The notes beneath the pieces were generated by a model. The model did no database searches and had not been told where the DNA came from. It worked only from the letters and a program-made list of their open reading frames with translations. A stretch of 45,074 nucleotides of DNA from a bacterium (GTDB lineage: Bacteria > Bacteroidota > Ignavibacteria > Kapaibacteriales > UBA2268), in NCBI GenBank assembly GCA_024711295.1, contig JANJTB010000037.1:1-45074 (forward strand). Direction: 5' to 3'. This document shows, one piece after another, positions 36,939 through 44,924 of this stretch. Numbering within the stretch: position 1 is the first letter of the stretch; every line of letters starts with the position of its first letter. Position numbers and translations under genes: made by a program.

Positions 36939-38066
36939 ATGGCTAAGAAGATTACAAATCAGGAATCTGGAAATAAGTATCCCAAAATTGTGGATAGACG
37001 GCTCGAACAGCTCAGATTTACTTTCGAAGAAAATAAAGTGGAAGCTATTGCTGTCAGCTTTATGCCTAATATAAGATATCTTACTAATTTCTCCGGCTCT
37101 AATGCCTTGTTTTTTATTATGGAAAATGAACTGCACTTTGTTACTGATGACACTTACGAAGAGCAGGTACATGAGGAATTATATCCACTTCCGAACATGA
37201 AAATTCATATTACCCGCGATCCATGGATTTATCTGGTTGAGCACAAGGTTTTCAAAGGTATCGAAGGCATTAGTTTCGAAGCAGACTATATGCCATATTC
37301 CGAAGCTGTAGAGATTAGAAATAAAATCAGACCAATTAAATTCAAACCTGCTGATAACCTAGTATCAAGATTTACACAGCCAAAAGATCCTGATGAGCTT
37401 ATTTATGTTAAGCAAGCCCTTGAAATTGCGGATAAAGTTTATAACATAATGCTTGGCAAAATTGAGCCCGGAATGAGCGAAATCGAAGTTGCTAACGAAA
37501 TAGCACACCAATGCAGAATTAATGGTTCGGAAGGATCACCTCAGGATATTATTGTCACTTCAGGTCCGAGATGTTCGAGAGTAAACGGTAATCCAACAGA
37601 CAGAAAGATTAAAAAGCAAGAATTGGTGATAATTGACTTTGGCGTTAAAGTGAACGGATATGGTTCTGCTATCTCCAGAACTGTAGCTATGGGCAGAGTA
37701 ACAAAAGAGCAAAAAGCTATGTACGATTCTTTGGTAAAGGCAAGACAAATTGCACGTAAGGAAGTCAGGCCAGGTATGTTTGGTAAGCATTTAGATACTA
37801 TTTGCCGTAATTCTATACAAAAAGATGGTTTCGGTGAGTATTTCAAGCATGGTTTTGGCCATGGCATCGGTTTGAGCCCAATCGAGCATCCGATTATCTC
37901 TTACGAAGTAACTGACCAAATTATTCCTGATGATTGTGTCCTTGGTGTTGAACCAGGTATCTATCTTACAGATAAGTTTGGAATGCGAGCCGAAGACGTG
38001 TTTTTGGTGACCAAAAATGGTGGGGAAATGTTGCTCGCTGCTCCTGAGCAAATTGCTGTTATTTAA
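36939..38066 (+). CDS. M24 (Xaa-Pro aminopeptidase-like) family protein with altered active site
   Basis: A 375-residue pita-bread-fold protein. It has a creatinase-type N-terminal domain (residues 1-145) and a C-terminal M24 domain. In active M24 peptidases two aspartates, a histidine and two glutamates bind two metals, with another histidine in the substrate site. Here Asp233 (IDFG), His308 (GHGIGL), Glu338 (VEPG) and Glu352 (RAED) are kept. The second aspartate, 11 residues after the first, is Ala244 (GYGSAISRT), and the usual His before 'GxPxDR' is Asn216 (RVNGNPTDR). Loss of peptidase activity or a change of function is likely. It follows guaB closely and the glycosyltransferase gene follows after 19 bases. 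Confidence 0.88.
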   Translation: MAKKITNQESGNKYPKIVDRRLEQLRFTFEENKVEAIAVSFMPNIRYLTNFSGSNALFFIMENELHFVTDDTYEEQVHEELYPLPNMKIHITRDPWIYLVEHKVFKGIEGISFEADYMPYSEAVEIRNKIRPIKFKPADNLVSRFTQPKDPDELIYVKQALEIADKVYNIMLGKIEPGMSEIEVANEIAHQCRINGSEGSPQDIIVTSGPRCSRVNGNPTDRKIKKQELVIIDFGVKVNGYGSAISRTVAMGRVTKEQKAMYDSLVKARQIARKEVRPGMFGKHLDTICRNSIQKDGFGEYFKHGFGHGIGLSPIEHPIISYEVTDQIIPDDCVLGVEPGIYLTDKFGMRAEDVFLVTKNGGEMLLAAPEQIAVI

Positions 38067-38085
38067 TCAGTCGGAATAGCATAAA

Positions 38086-39363
38086 GTGGAAGTTAATTCT
38101 TCGGAAAATAATTTTAATGTTTTGGTTATTGCTTACTATTTTCCTCCTATGGGGCTAAGTGGTGTGCAGAGAACCCTGAAGTTTGTAAAGTACTTGCCGG
38201 ATTTCGGCTGGAATCCGGTAGTACTTACAACAGATGATACTTCATATTATGCTTACGATGATACTCTCCTTGGCGAAATTGAAGATAAGGTAACAATTTA
38301 TAGGGCATCTGAGAGAAAGAGTAAAAGTAACCGTAAGCCACGAAAATTTCCAAATTATCTAAAGCAAACTATCGGTAGATATATAACTCAGTTATTCAAA
38401 CAACCAGACTCCAAAACTCACTGGAAAAAGTTTGCACTTAAGAAAGCTGAAGAAATAATAAAGAATCATGATATTAAAATTATTTTTTCAACCGCACCAC
38501 CGTTTACTGATTTTTTGATTGCAAAGGAATTGTCTGCTAAATATGATATTCCTTATGTTGTTGATTATAGGGATAGCTGGGTAGATAATCCTTTTCATTT
38601 TTTCCCGACTATTTGGCACAAAAATTACAATCTGCAACTTGAGAAAAGTATTCTGACAACTTCAGAGAGAGCATTCGTAATTACAAGATATGCCAAAGAA
38701 TTGATACTTAAGAGGTACAGGTTTTTATCTCATGATGATGTTGTAATTCTCACTCATGGATACGACCCTAAAGATTTTGAGAATATGAAAACCTATGGTT
38801 ATGATGCCGAAAAGCTGATATTTACACATAGCGGGCTTTTTCAGGATAATCGTACTCCAAAATATTTTCTGAAAGCTATCAACACATTCCTAAAAAATAA
38901 CCCTAATGCCCGCAAGCATATCGAGCTCAGATTTGTAGGATTAATGAGACCTTCGCACTTAAGATTAATCAAACGTTACAAACTTGATGATATTACTGTC
39001 CTTACAGGTTATGTTGATCATCACGATGCTGTGAGAAATCTTTGTGAATCAACTGTTCTTTGGTTGACTGTAAATGATACAATACGTACTCCCGGCAAGT
39101 TATACGAATACATTGGTGCACGCAAACCAATTCTGTTCCTTGGTCCTAAGGGGCAAATTAGCACTATTGCATCAGAGACGAAAGCTGCTTTTGTTTCAGA
39201 ACCAAAAAATATAAAAGCTATTGTCCAGAGGATTAGCGAAATTTATCATCTTTGGGATACTACAGGGCTACCGACACCATCTGAGACAAATGCACTTATT
39301 TATAACAGGCAGATAATTACAGGTACTTTGGCTAAATATTTATCTTTGCATTGCAAAATGTAA
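38086..39363 (+). CDS. Glycosyltransferase, GT-B fold (GT4-like)
   Basis: A 425-residue glycosyltransferase with a GTG start, 19 bases after the M24-like gene. The N-terminal Rossmann domain begins VLVIAYYFPPMGLSGVQRTLKFVKYLP, a common start for family 4 enzymes involved in surface polysaccharide synthesis, and includes the acceptor-side motif VVDYRDSWVDNPF. The C-terminal domain (LIFTHSGLFQDNRTPKYFLKAI, VLTGYVDHHDAV, PGKLYEYIGARKPILFLGP) carries the donor-site region with the glutamate of the KLYEYIG segment. The donor and acceptor are unknown. No other polysaccharide genes are adjacent. Confidence 0.85.
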   Translation: MEVNSSENNFNVLVIAYYFPPMGLSGVQRTLKFVKYLPDFGWNPVVLTTDDTSYYAYDDTLLGEIEDKVTIYRASERKSKSNRKPRKFPNYLKQTIGRYITQLFKQPDSKTHWKKFALKKAEEIIKNHDIKIIFSTAPPFTDFLIAKELSAKYDIPYVVDYRDSWVDNPFHFFPTIWHKNYNLQLEKSILTTSERAFVITRYAKELILKRYRFLSHDDVVILTHGYDPKDFENMKTYGYDAEKLIFTHSGLFQDNRTPKYFLKAINTFLKNNPNARKHIELRFVGLMRPSHLRLIKRYKLDDITVLTGYVDHHDAVRNLCESTVLWLTVNDTIRTPGKLYEYIGARKPILFLGPKGQISTIASETKAAFVSEPKNIKAIVQRISEIYHLWDTTGLPTPSETNALIYNRQIITGTLAKYLSLHCKM

Positions 39364-39388
39364 ATTGTAATATTTCTCATTTTTTAAA

Positions 39389-39416
39389 TAAAAAAAGGCA
39401 CAATTAGCTGTGCCTT
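39389..39416 (-). terminator. Terminator of the ompA-like/pirin unit
   Basis: A perfect 8-bp stem AAGGCACA/TGTGCCTT with a 6-base loop has a preceding A-run that reads as T-run on the minus strand. It lies 28 bases past the pirin stop. It may also slow plus-strand transcription from the glycosyltransferase gene. Confidence 0.88.
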
Positions 39417-39443
39417 AAAAGAAAATAATATTTCCTATCAGAA

Positions 39444-40316
39444 CTAATCCAGATGACCGAATTTGCCATTGTTAAAATCTTCGATGGCTTGCTGAATTTC
39501 GTCTTGTGTATTCATCACAAACGGTCCGTAAGGAGCAATAGGTTCATCTATTGGTTCACCGTTCATGATTAATACTTTTGAATTTTTATTGGCTTTGATG
39601 ACTATTCTGCCGGGTTCATTTTTGAATAGTATAAAATTATCCTCAGGCACATCATTTCGGTCATTGACTCTTACATTCCCTTCAATAACTAAAAATCCGG
39701 TATTATGCTTTGTGTCGAAATTAAACTCAACTGAAGAATTTGACGCTAAAGACAAGTCAAATAGATTGAGTGGCATTAGAATGTCGGCTTTACCACTTAT
39801 ATTCTTGTATTCTCCGGCAATGATATTCATGCTGACTTTTCGGTTATCAGAATTAAATATTGCCGCATCTCTGTATAGCAAATCCTGATACTTTGCAGGA
39901 GTCATTTTATGCTTTGCAGGTAAGTTAGTCCAAAGCTGAACCATTTGGAATAATCCGCCCTTATTGTTGAACTCATTCTCGTGGTACTCTTTGTGCAAAA
40001 TTCCACCGCCTGCTGTCATCCATTGTACGTCATTTTCACCTATTATACCTGAATTACCGACGCTATCATGATGTGCAACTTTACCATGGTATGCTATAGT
40101 AACTGTTTCGATACCTCTGTGCGGATGGGAGCCAACACCTCGAGGTACATTGCTTGGAGGAAAAGTGTGTTTGCTGTTGTAATCACACAAGAAGAATGGG
40201 CTCATTCTCTTTAACCCGATTCTGGGTCCTCCTGGGAAAAAATTGTGAACTCTGAAACCATTACCAACCCAATGATGTGGGGGTGGTTCGAATATATTTT
40301 CAATATTTCTTGTCAT
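39444..40316 (-). CDS. Pirin family protein
   Basis: A 290-residue bicupin protein. The N-terminal cupin has the metal-binding set: the His pair in SHPHRGIET, the later His in the segment KVAHHDSVGN, and the Glu/His of the LHKEYHE segment after the typical VQWMTAGGGI. The C-terminal cupin (FNFDTKHNTGFLVIEGNV) is also present, and the end (APYGPFVMNTQDEIQQAIEDF) is characteristic. Some bacterial pirins act as quercetin dioxygenases and others as regulators, and the role here is undetermined. Its start lies one base after the stop of the OmpA-like gene, so the two are cotranscribed. Confidence 0.92.
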   Translation of the reverse strand: MTRNIENIFEPPPHHWVGNGFRVHNFFPGGPRIGLKRMSPFFLCDYNSKHTFPPSNVPRGVGSHPHRGIETVTIAYHGKVAHHDSVGNSGIIGENDVQWMTAGGGILHKEYHENEFNNKGGLFQMVQLWTNLPAKHKMTPAKYQDLLYRDAAIFNSDNRKVSMNIIAGEYKNISGKADILMPLNLFDLSLASNSSVEFNFDTKHNTGFLVIEGNVRVNDRNDVPEDNFILFKNEPGRIVIKANKNSKVLIMNGEPIDEPIAPYGPFVMNTQDEIQQAIEDFNNGKFGHLD

Positions 40317-40317
40317 A

Positions 40318-42258
40318 TTATTTAACCCTTATTTTTATTGAACGGTTTAGGAACCTGCCTTGAGGGGTAGTATCCGGGAATTTATCAATATAAGTTGTAG
40401 TTTCAGTCTTAATTCTCGATCCGGAAATATTTTTAATGAATGCTTCAGTTTTTCGTGCTCTGTCATTTGCCAATTGTTGATTATGCTCAGCAGTACCGAG
40501 TATGTCTGCGCTTCCGATAATCAATATTGTAGCACCGTCAGGCAATTTTTGGACTAATTGACGCAATAGTGTTTGATTTTCTTCTGTCAAATCACTGCTA
40601 TTGTAGTTAAAGCGCAATAATGCTTCAAAATTATTTGTTTGGAGCTCAACAACTGTTTTTGGTACATTAGTAAGTTCGAGCTTTTTAGTTTCTGATAACT
40701 CGCTGCCATCAACATTTACTTTTGAGTTTACTACGTAATCTTTGTCATCAATTCCAATTCTCTCTTTAATCTTTGTTCTGTACTTACCCGGTTTGTCATA
40801 ACTTATATTTTGCTTATTAACGGTTGTCATAGCTTTGGGATTACCGGCATAGTTGCCATAATCTATGTTGACGAGATAATCGCCATTCAGCTCTGCATAT
40901 TTTTCAAGATTTACATATTGTTGCAGAGGGGCATCCTGAACTATAATGTCAACTCTTTGATTTTCGCTTATACCATCTGCATATTGCTGGCTGGCAGGAA
41001 ACCTAGGAGACATAAGGGCACGGTAAGAGATTTTTGAAGCAGGTACTCCAAGCTCAATGAAAGCATTTTTTACAGTTTCAGCTCTGGATTTTGCCAATTC
41101 TAGTCCTTTGGGTTCGTTCTGTAATCCGCTTGTTGCACCCTCAATCATGATTCTCGAACCGGGATTCTCGTTCACAATCTTTGTAATTACTTCAAGTATA
41201 TGCTTGTGATATTCTACAGGATTGCCCTTGTACATATCAACGTCGGTACCTGCTTTTCTGGAGTAATAAGAAGGAATATCCGAAGAATTTTTCTCAAAAA
41301 AGACCGAATTTACTAATGGTAGTGTAGCAAGAAGTTCATTGCCTGTTTCGAGTTTCATATTGTCCGCAAAATCACCTGAGAAATTAAGATAAGGCAGTGG
41401 TTTTGGCTCTTCCTTGATTACAATTATCTCTTCTTTTACAGGCTCCGGTTCAGGTTCTTTGATAATTGGTTTTTCTGATTCCTGAATGGAAAATCTGAGC
41501 CCTACGTCAAGTCTGACAGCAAAAGTTTTCCATTCTGCATCATTGACAATATTATTGAAATTGTAATCAAATAATATTTGTTGAGTAAGATAATTATGAT
41601 TTCCTATTTTTAGCATATTTTCAAATCCAAAAGAAACACCGAACTGTGTAGTGGCAGTATTGATGGTTCCTGATGCCATTTGTCTGACTGTTGTTCGTTC
41701 GCCACCTGAGTTTATAAAAGTGGCATTTGAGGGTGATACAACAGTTTCGGTTTGAGCATATTCCTTTGTGACAGGTATGCCTGCTCTGAATCCTACCATC
41801 ATTCTAAACGGTCCGTTAATAAAATTATCTGTTAGAACCAGTCTTAGCTCGGGAGATATTTCTAAATAAGACAAAGTGGCTTCCATTTTGTTTTCGAGGG
41901 TCACAAAGGTTGTTCTGCCGGTATTCTGGTCCCTCGACTGAAAAGTATTGTTAAGCGTTGAGTTGCCACTTCTGTTGAATAATCCTGCACCTAAACCTAA
42001 CTGTATAGTGCCTCCTAAATCCTTTTCGATAACTAAAGCAGCATCCCAGCCCCATCCTTTTCCAAAAGTAAATACACCGCAGTCAACTGTACCCTGAAAA
42101 CTCTTGTAATCAGAAGTATAGTAATTAAACAACAAGCCGGCTTTGGGATGTATTGCTATACTTTCCTTGCCGAAAACTCCTGAATTCTGTGAGTATATGA
42201 CTGTGCTTGATATAATTAAAATTAAAATAATATATAGTATTTGCTTTGTATTCTGCAT
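40318..42258 (-). CDS. OmpA-family protein with a barrel-like N-terminus and two OmpA domains
   Basis: A 646-residue outer-membrane protein. A signal peptide (MQNTKQILYIILILIISSTVIYS) leads into an N-terminal beta-rich region of about 240 residues that looks like a barrel (paired strands, LRLVLTDNF, GAGLFNRSG). A proline/glutamate-rich linker (KPIIKEPEPEPVKEE) follows. Two peptidoglycan-binding-like OmpA domains come next: about 325-460 (NSVFFEKNSSDIP to ENQRVDIIVQ) and about 545-646 (LLRFNYNSSDLTEENQTLL to LNRSIKIRVK). It would link the outer membrane to the cell wall. The first domain carries an insertion and is divergent. It heads a two-gene unit with the pirin gene. Confidence 0.87.
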   Translation of the reverse strand: MQNTKQILYIILILIISSTVIYSQNSGVFGKESIAIHPKAGLLFNYYTSDYKSFQGTVDCGVFTFGKGWGWDAALVIEKDLGGTIQLGLGAGLFNRSGNSTLNNTFQSRDQNTGRTTFVTLENKMEATLSYLEISPELRLVLTDNFINGPFRMMVGFRAGIPVTKEYAQTETVVSPSNATFINSGGERTTVRQMASGTINTATTQFGVSFGFENMLKIGNHNYLTQQILFDYNFNNIVNDAEWKTFAVRLDVGLRFSIQESEKPIIKEPEPEPVKEEIIVIKEEPKPLPYLNFSGDFADNMKLETGNELLATLPLVNSVFFEKNSSDIPSYYSRKAGTDVDMYKGNPVEYHKHILEVITKIVNENPGSRIMIEGATSGLQNEPKGLELAKSRAETVKNAFIELGVPASKISYRALMSPRFPASQQYADGISENQRVDIIVQDAPLQQYVNLEKYAELNGDYLVNIDYGNYAGNPKAMTTVNKQNISYDKPGKYRTKIKERIGIDDKDYVVNSKVNVDGSELSETKKLELTNVPKTVVELQTNNFEALLRFNYNSSDLTEENQTLLRQLVQKLPDGATILIIGSADILGTAEHNQQLANDRARKTEAFIKNISGSRIKTETTTYIDKFPDTTPQGRFLNRSIKIRVK

Positions 42259-42459
42259 ATTGATTTTCCAATTCGAAAAAAACTCAAAAAAGTACCTTTT
42301 ACGAACTATAAAAATACAAAATAATAATCTTATTTAATTATTTCAATTGTAAATATTTAAATTTTTTCAAAGAATTAGAATGCTTGTATTTTACTCAATC
42401 AATTCAATGAAAAATCAATGTTTTTTAATTCATATTTTTAGCTGAATAATCGCTTTTCA

Positions 42460-43884
42460 TTATATCTTCAAAAATTTTTCTATAATGGAAGAAGCTCCAT
42501 TGCTACCAATTATTCTAACATAATACACACATGCCGGTAGATGTGATACATCAATTCGCACATTACCATCTTGAGGGGTGGCAGCGTAGCTGACAGAGTT
42601 GATGACTTCAACACCAAGCATATTAAATATCTGCACATTTTCAACTACATTGTCAACCCCATGCTTCAGCGTGGGGTTAGAGTACATATTTTCAGGCAAT
42701 GTAATATTTATATAATCACTCGAGGGATTGGGGGAGATTATACTACCATTTGATTTCTTATCTTCAACTGATGTTGGATGATATGTACCTCGCCAAATGC
42801 CACCTGTAAATGTACTTATAATTGGTGAATTACCTGCATAAGCTACAAATTGAACTATTCTTTCCATTCTCTCATCATAGTCCTTGGCAAAAGTTTCGTT
42901 AACCCATGTTTCGCCACCATCATAAGTGGTACGAACTTCCCCAAATTTGCCAACGGCTATTCCATTCATTTCATCAGAAAATGCAATTTCAAGTAAGTTA
43001 GTTGATTCCCCTAGTTCATCTTCAAACTTTTTTAACCAGGTTAGCCCCCCGTCTGTTGTTTTATAAATCAGCGATCTGTCAAGATTATCATCCCCTAAAG
43101 CAAAGCCAACTTTTTGATTTATAAAGAAAAAATCATCAATACCTATTTCAAGATCACCACTTTCTTTTGAATTACATAGTTCGAAAAAATACCATGATTT
43201 ACCTCCATCATTAGTACGTACAATACCGGTTCTTCTGATGGAAGTAGTTTCGCCAGTCCTTTTTGAAATATTTAGGTATATGAAGAAATTTAAACTATCA
43301 AATAGGTAAACCTGACTACCGTATGGTCTCCCATAACTTAAATTATAGTTTGAATCAGGCTTTAGTTCATCGAATCGGCTCAATTCTTCATAAGTTTTCC
43401 AGCCATCTCTGGTTAAATAAACATATCCAAGTGTACTTGCTGTTCCAAAAAGTGTATCTAACATAGTTATTGAGCGTATATAATTATAGTAGCCATCATT
43501 TGTGTATTTGCTTGGTAATACAATGGTATCGAGTGTTTTGAAGTTATCTTTAGTCCTTAATATTGTCATTCTGTTGCAAGAAATATAAATGTGATTCTTT
43601 GCAGGATAAGAAATGTTAACTCCACTAAGAAAATAATTTATTTGAGGATCCCAATCTTCCCAATAAAGTGTTTTCCATGTAAATCCACCATCAGTTGATC
43701 TTAAAATCATTTTCTTATTATCCCATTCACCTAAATTTATACAATCAGTACTATCAAGACATACTATGGGTCTATTCTCCTGTAACCAATGACTTGGCCT
43801 GGTTTGTTGCCACTTAATTTCTGATATTAATTCAACTTTTGAAAATGAAATCAATGTAAGAATAATATATATATTTATTTTCAT
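42460..43884 (-). CDS. YCF48/BNR-type propeller protein with T9SS sorting domain
   Basis: A 474-residue secreted protein. The ATG at 43884 is preferred over 43899 because GGTGGG lies about 8 bases upstream and the signal peptide (MKINIYIILTLISFSKVEL) starts here. The body has repeated BNR/YCF48-like blades with the motif 'STDGGFTWKTL', 'TNDGGKSWYFF', 'TTDGGLTWLKKF' and 'TYDGGETWVNE', and interspersed 'GxAVGxFG'. It should fold as a beta-propeller. The C-terminal ~80 residues (ISPNPSSDYINITLPEN, then SVSYAATPQDGNVRIDVS, then HLPACVYYVRIIG) are a T9SS type A tail, part of which is encoded by a GC-rich element found twice more in the window as remnants. The role in the cell is unknown. Confidence 0.85.
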   Translation of the reverse strand: MKINIYIILTLISFSKVELISEIKWQQTRPSHWLQENRPIVCLDSTDCINLGEWDNKKMILRSTDGGFTWKTLYWEDWDPQINYFLSGVNISYPAKNHIYISCNRMTILRTKDNFKTLDTIVLPSKYTNDGYYNYIRSITMLDTLFGTASTLGYVYLTRDGWKTYEELSRFDELKPDSNYNLSYGRPYGSQVYLFDSLNFFIYLNISKRTGETTSIRRTGIVRTNDGGKSWYFFELCNSKESGDLEIGIDDFFFINQKVGFALGDDNLDRSLIYKTTDGGLTWLKKFEDELGESTNLLEIAFSDEMNGIAVGKFGEVRTTYDGGETWVNETFAKDYDERMERIVQFVAYAGNSPIISTFTGGIWRGTYHPTSVEDKKSNGSIISPNPSSDYINITLPENMYSNPTLKHGVDNVVENVQIFNMLGVEVINSVSYAATPQDGNVRIDVSHLPACVYYVRIIGSNGASSIIEKFLKI

Positions 43885-44049
43885 AATAATACCCACCATA
43901 TATTAATATTTTTCATTTTCACAAAGATACCTTAATATTCACTTGTTAAATAAAAGAACAACAAAATTCAACAAACTTCCAAATTTATTGGAAAAACCTT
44001 TTTCAACATATCCACAAAGAACACACCCCAAATTAAGAAATATTTATTA

Positions 44050-44140
44050 TATTTCCAAGTATTATTTTGTAAATCTTCACATACGCATCTTGAGGGGTGG
44101 CAGCATAGCTGACGGGGTGGATGACTTACTTCCACATTAA
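44050..44140 (-). pseudogene. Internally deleted remnant of a T9SS C-terminal domain
   Basis: On the minus strand it reads VIHPVSYAATPQDA and then YVKIYK. The start matches the tails at 1746-1877 and 42460-43884, but the next ~25 residues of those tails (the RIDISHLP..VYYVRI part) are missing. A piece resembling the last residues (FVKM-like) is joined directly. The stretch at 44087-44113 matches the coding copy at 42568-42594 in 26 of 27 bases. No start codon or cargo part is attached. Confidence 0.65.
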
Positions 44141-44313
44141 TTCTTATACACTCATTTGTCAGGAGTAAGAGATTGTGGTTAGGCTGTATTTTGAAACTTC
44201 TCACTAATATAGTGGATTATATTCCATTACAGATATGCAGGCATATCCATCTTATTTCTTGTGGCTACATAAGATATAAAAAATTCCTGAAAATAAGATT
44301 ATATCGAAATAAA

Positions 44314-44346
44314 TTGTAACAGTTTATTGGATATATTGTATATTTG
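44314..44346 (+). promoter_or_regulatory. Bacteroidota-type promoter for the 55-residue ORF
   Basis: TTG (44314-44316), 22 bases, then TATATTTG (44339-44346) is a full -33/-7 match. It lies 36 bases before the ATG at 44382. Confidence 0.6.
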
Positions 44347-44381
44347 TATCGAATAATATCAATATTTTTAAGGTGAGCCGA

Positions 44382-44549
44382 ATGAATAGGTCATTGTTAC
44401 TTATTGCTTTTGTAGTGTTTCTTTTATCAACTCAGTTCAGTTTTTCTGAAGATCCACCAACAATGACAGAAAAAACAAAGCTTGTTGCCGGACTCAATTA
44501 TACATATATTACAACAATTGCAAGTGTAAAAACTATCAACTATCAATAA
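44382..44549 (+). CDS. Small secreted protein or truncated gene, 55 residues
   Basis: The ATG at 44382 follows AGGTGAG about 6 bases upstream and a full promoter match. The 55 codons start with a clear signal peptide (MNRSLLLIAFVVFLLSTQFSFS), and the mature part is only about 32 residues (EDPPTMTEKTKLVAGLNYTY, then TTIASVKTINYQ). Either it is a genuine small exported peptide or it is the surviving 5' end of a larger secreted-protein gene cut off by the repeat-rich DNA that follows. Promoter and ribosome site look intact, so it is probably expressed. Confidence 0.6.
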   Translation: MNRSLLLIAFVVFLLSTQFSFSEDPPTMTEKTKLVAGLNYTYITTIASVKTINYQ

Positions 44550-44924
44550 TACAAAAGGGTTACAACGTTTACAAATAACAACGTATATTGTTATGTATGC
44601 AAATATGTAGGTATTTTTGATGTTTTACATACGTTTGCACGTGCTTGTGTATATATATTCTTTCATATGAAAATATGGACATATATTCATATATGCAGTT
44701 TTATACAAAAATATGCAAAAAAATACCAGACTACTAATAACAACAAGCAAAAGAATATAGTAATTTACTATTAGTTAGTAGTCTAATGAGTAAATACTAA
44801 TAATAAATTAACAGTTACTTTGCTATTAGTAATTACAAAGTAAGTATAAATTTTGCGGTTTTTTTGACTTATAATTACTTTTAGTCTGGAATCTGATTTA
44901 ACACAAATTGTAAATTAATAATTT
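44550..44924. other. AT-rich noncoding region with nested inverted repeats
   Basis: No ORF is supported. Several perfect dyads stand out: ATAACAA/TTGTTAT at 44575-44594; AGACTACTAA (44728-44737) paired with TTAGTAGTCT (44775-44784), enclosing ATAGTAA/TTACTAT at 44757-44771; and TTACTTTG/CAAAGTAA at 44815-44843. The motif ATATGCA recurs near 44690-44720, and stretches of alternating T and A/G occur. The region may encode a structured RNA, carry protein-binding sites, or simply be repeat debris. Confidence 0.5.

Larger units (their letters stand above)
43885..44381. other. Intergenic region with a second decayed T9SS tail
   Basis: About 500 bases without an intact gene. It holds the T9SS-tail remnant at 44050-44140 and, near its end, a promoter at 44314-44346. 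The rest is AT-rich with no RNA gene or strong hairpin recognised. Confidence 0.6.

Noticed and set aside
43968-44204. A 78-residue minus-strand ORF.
   Set aside because: It crosses the decayed T9SS tail in another frame, has no ribosome site and shows no domain. It appears to be a chance frame.
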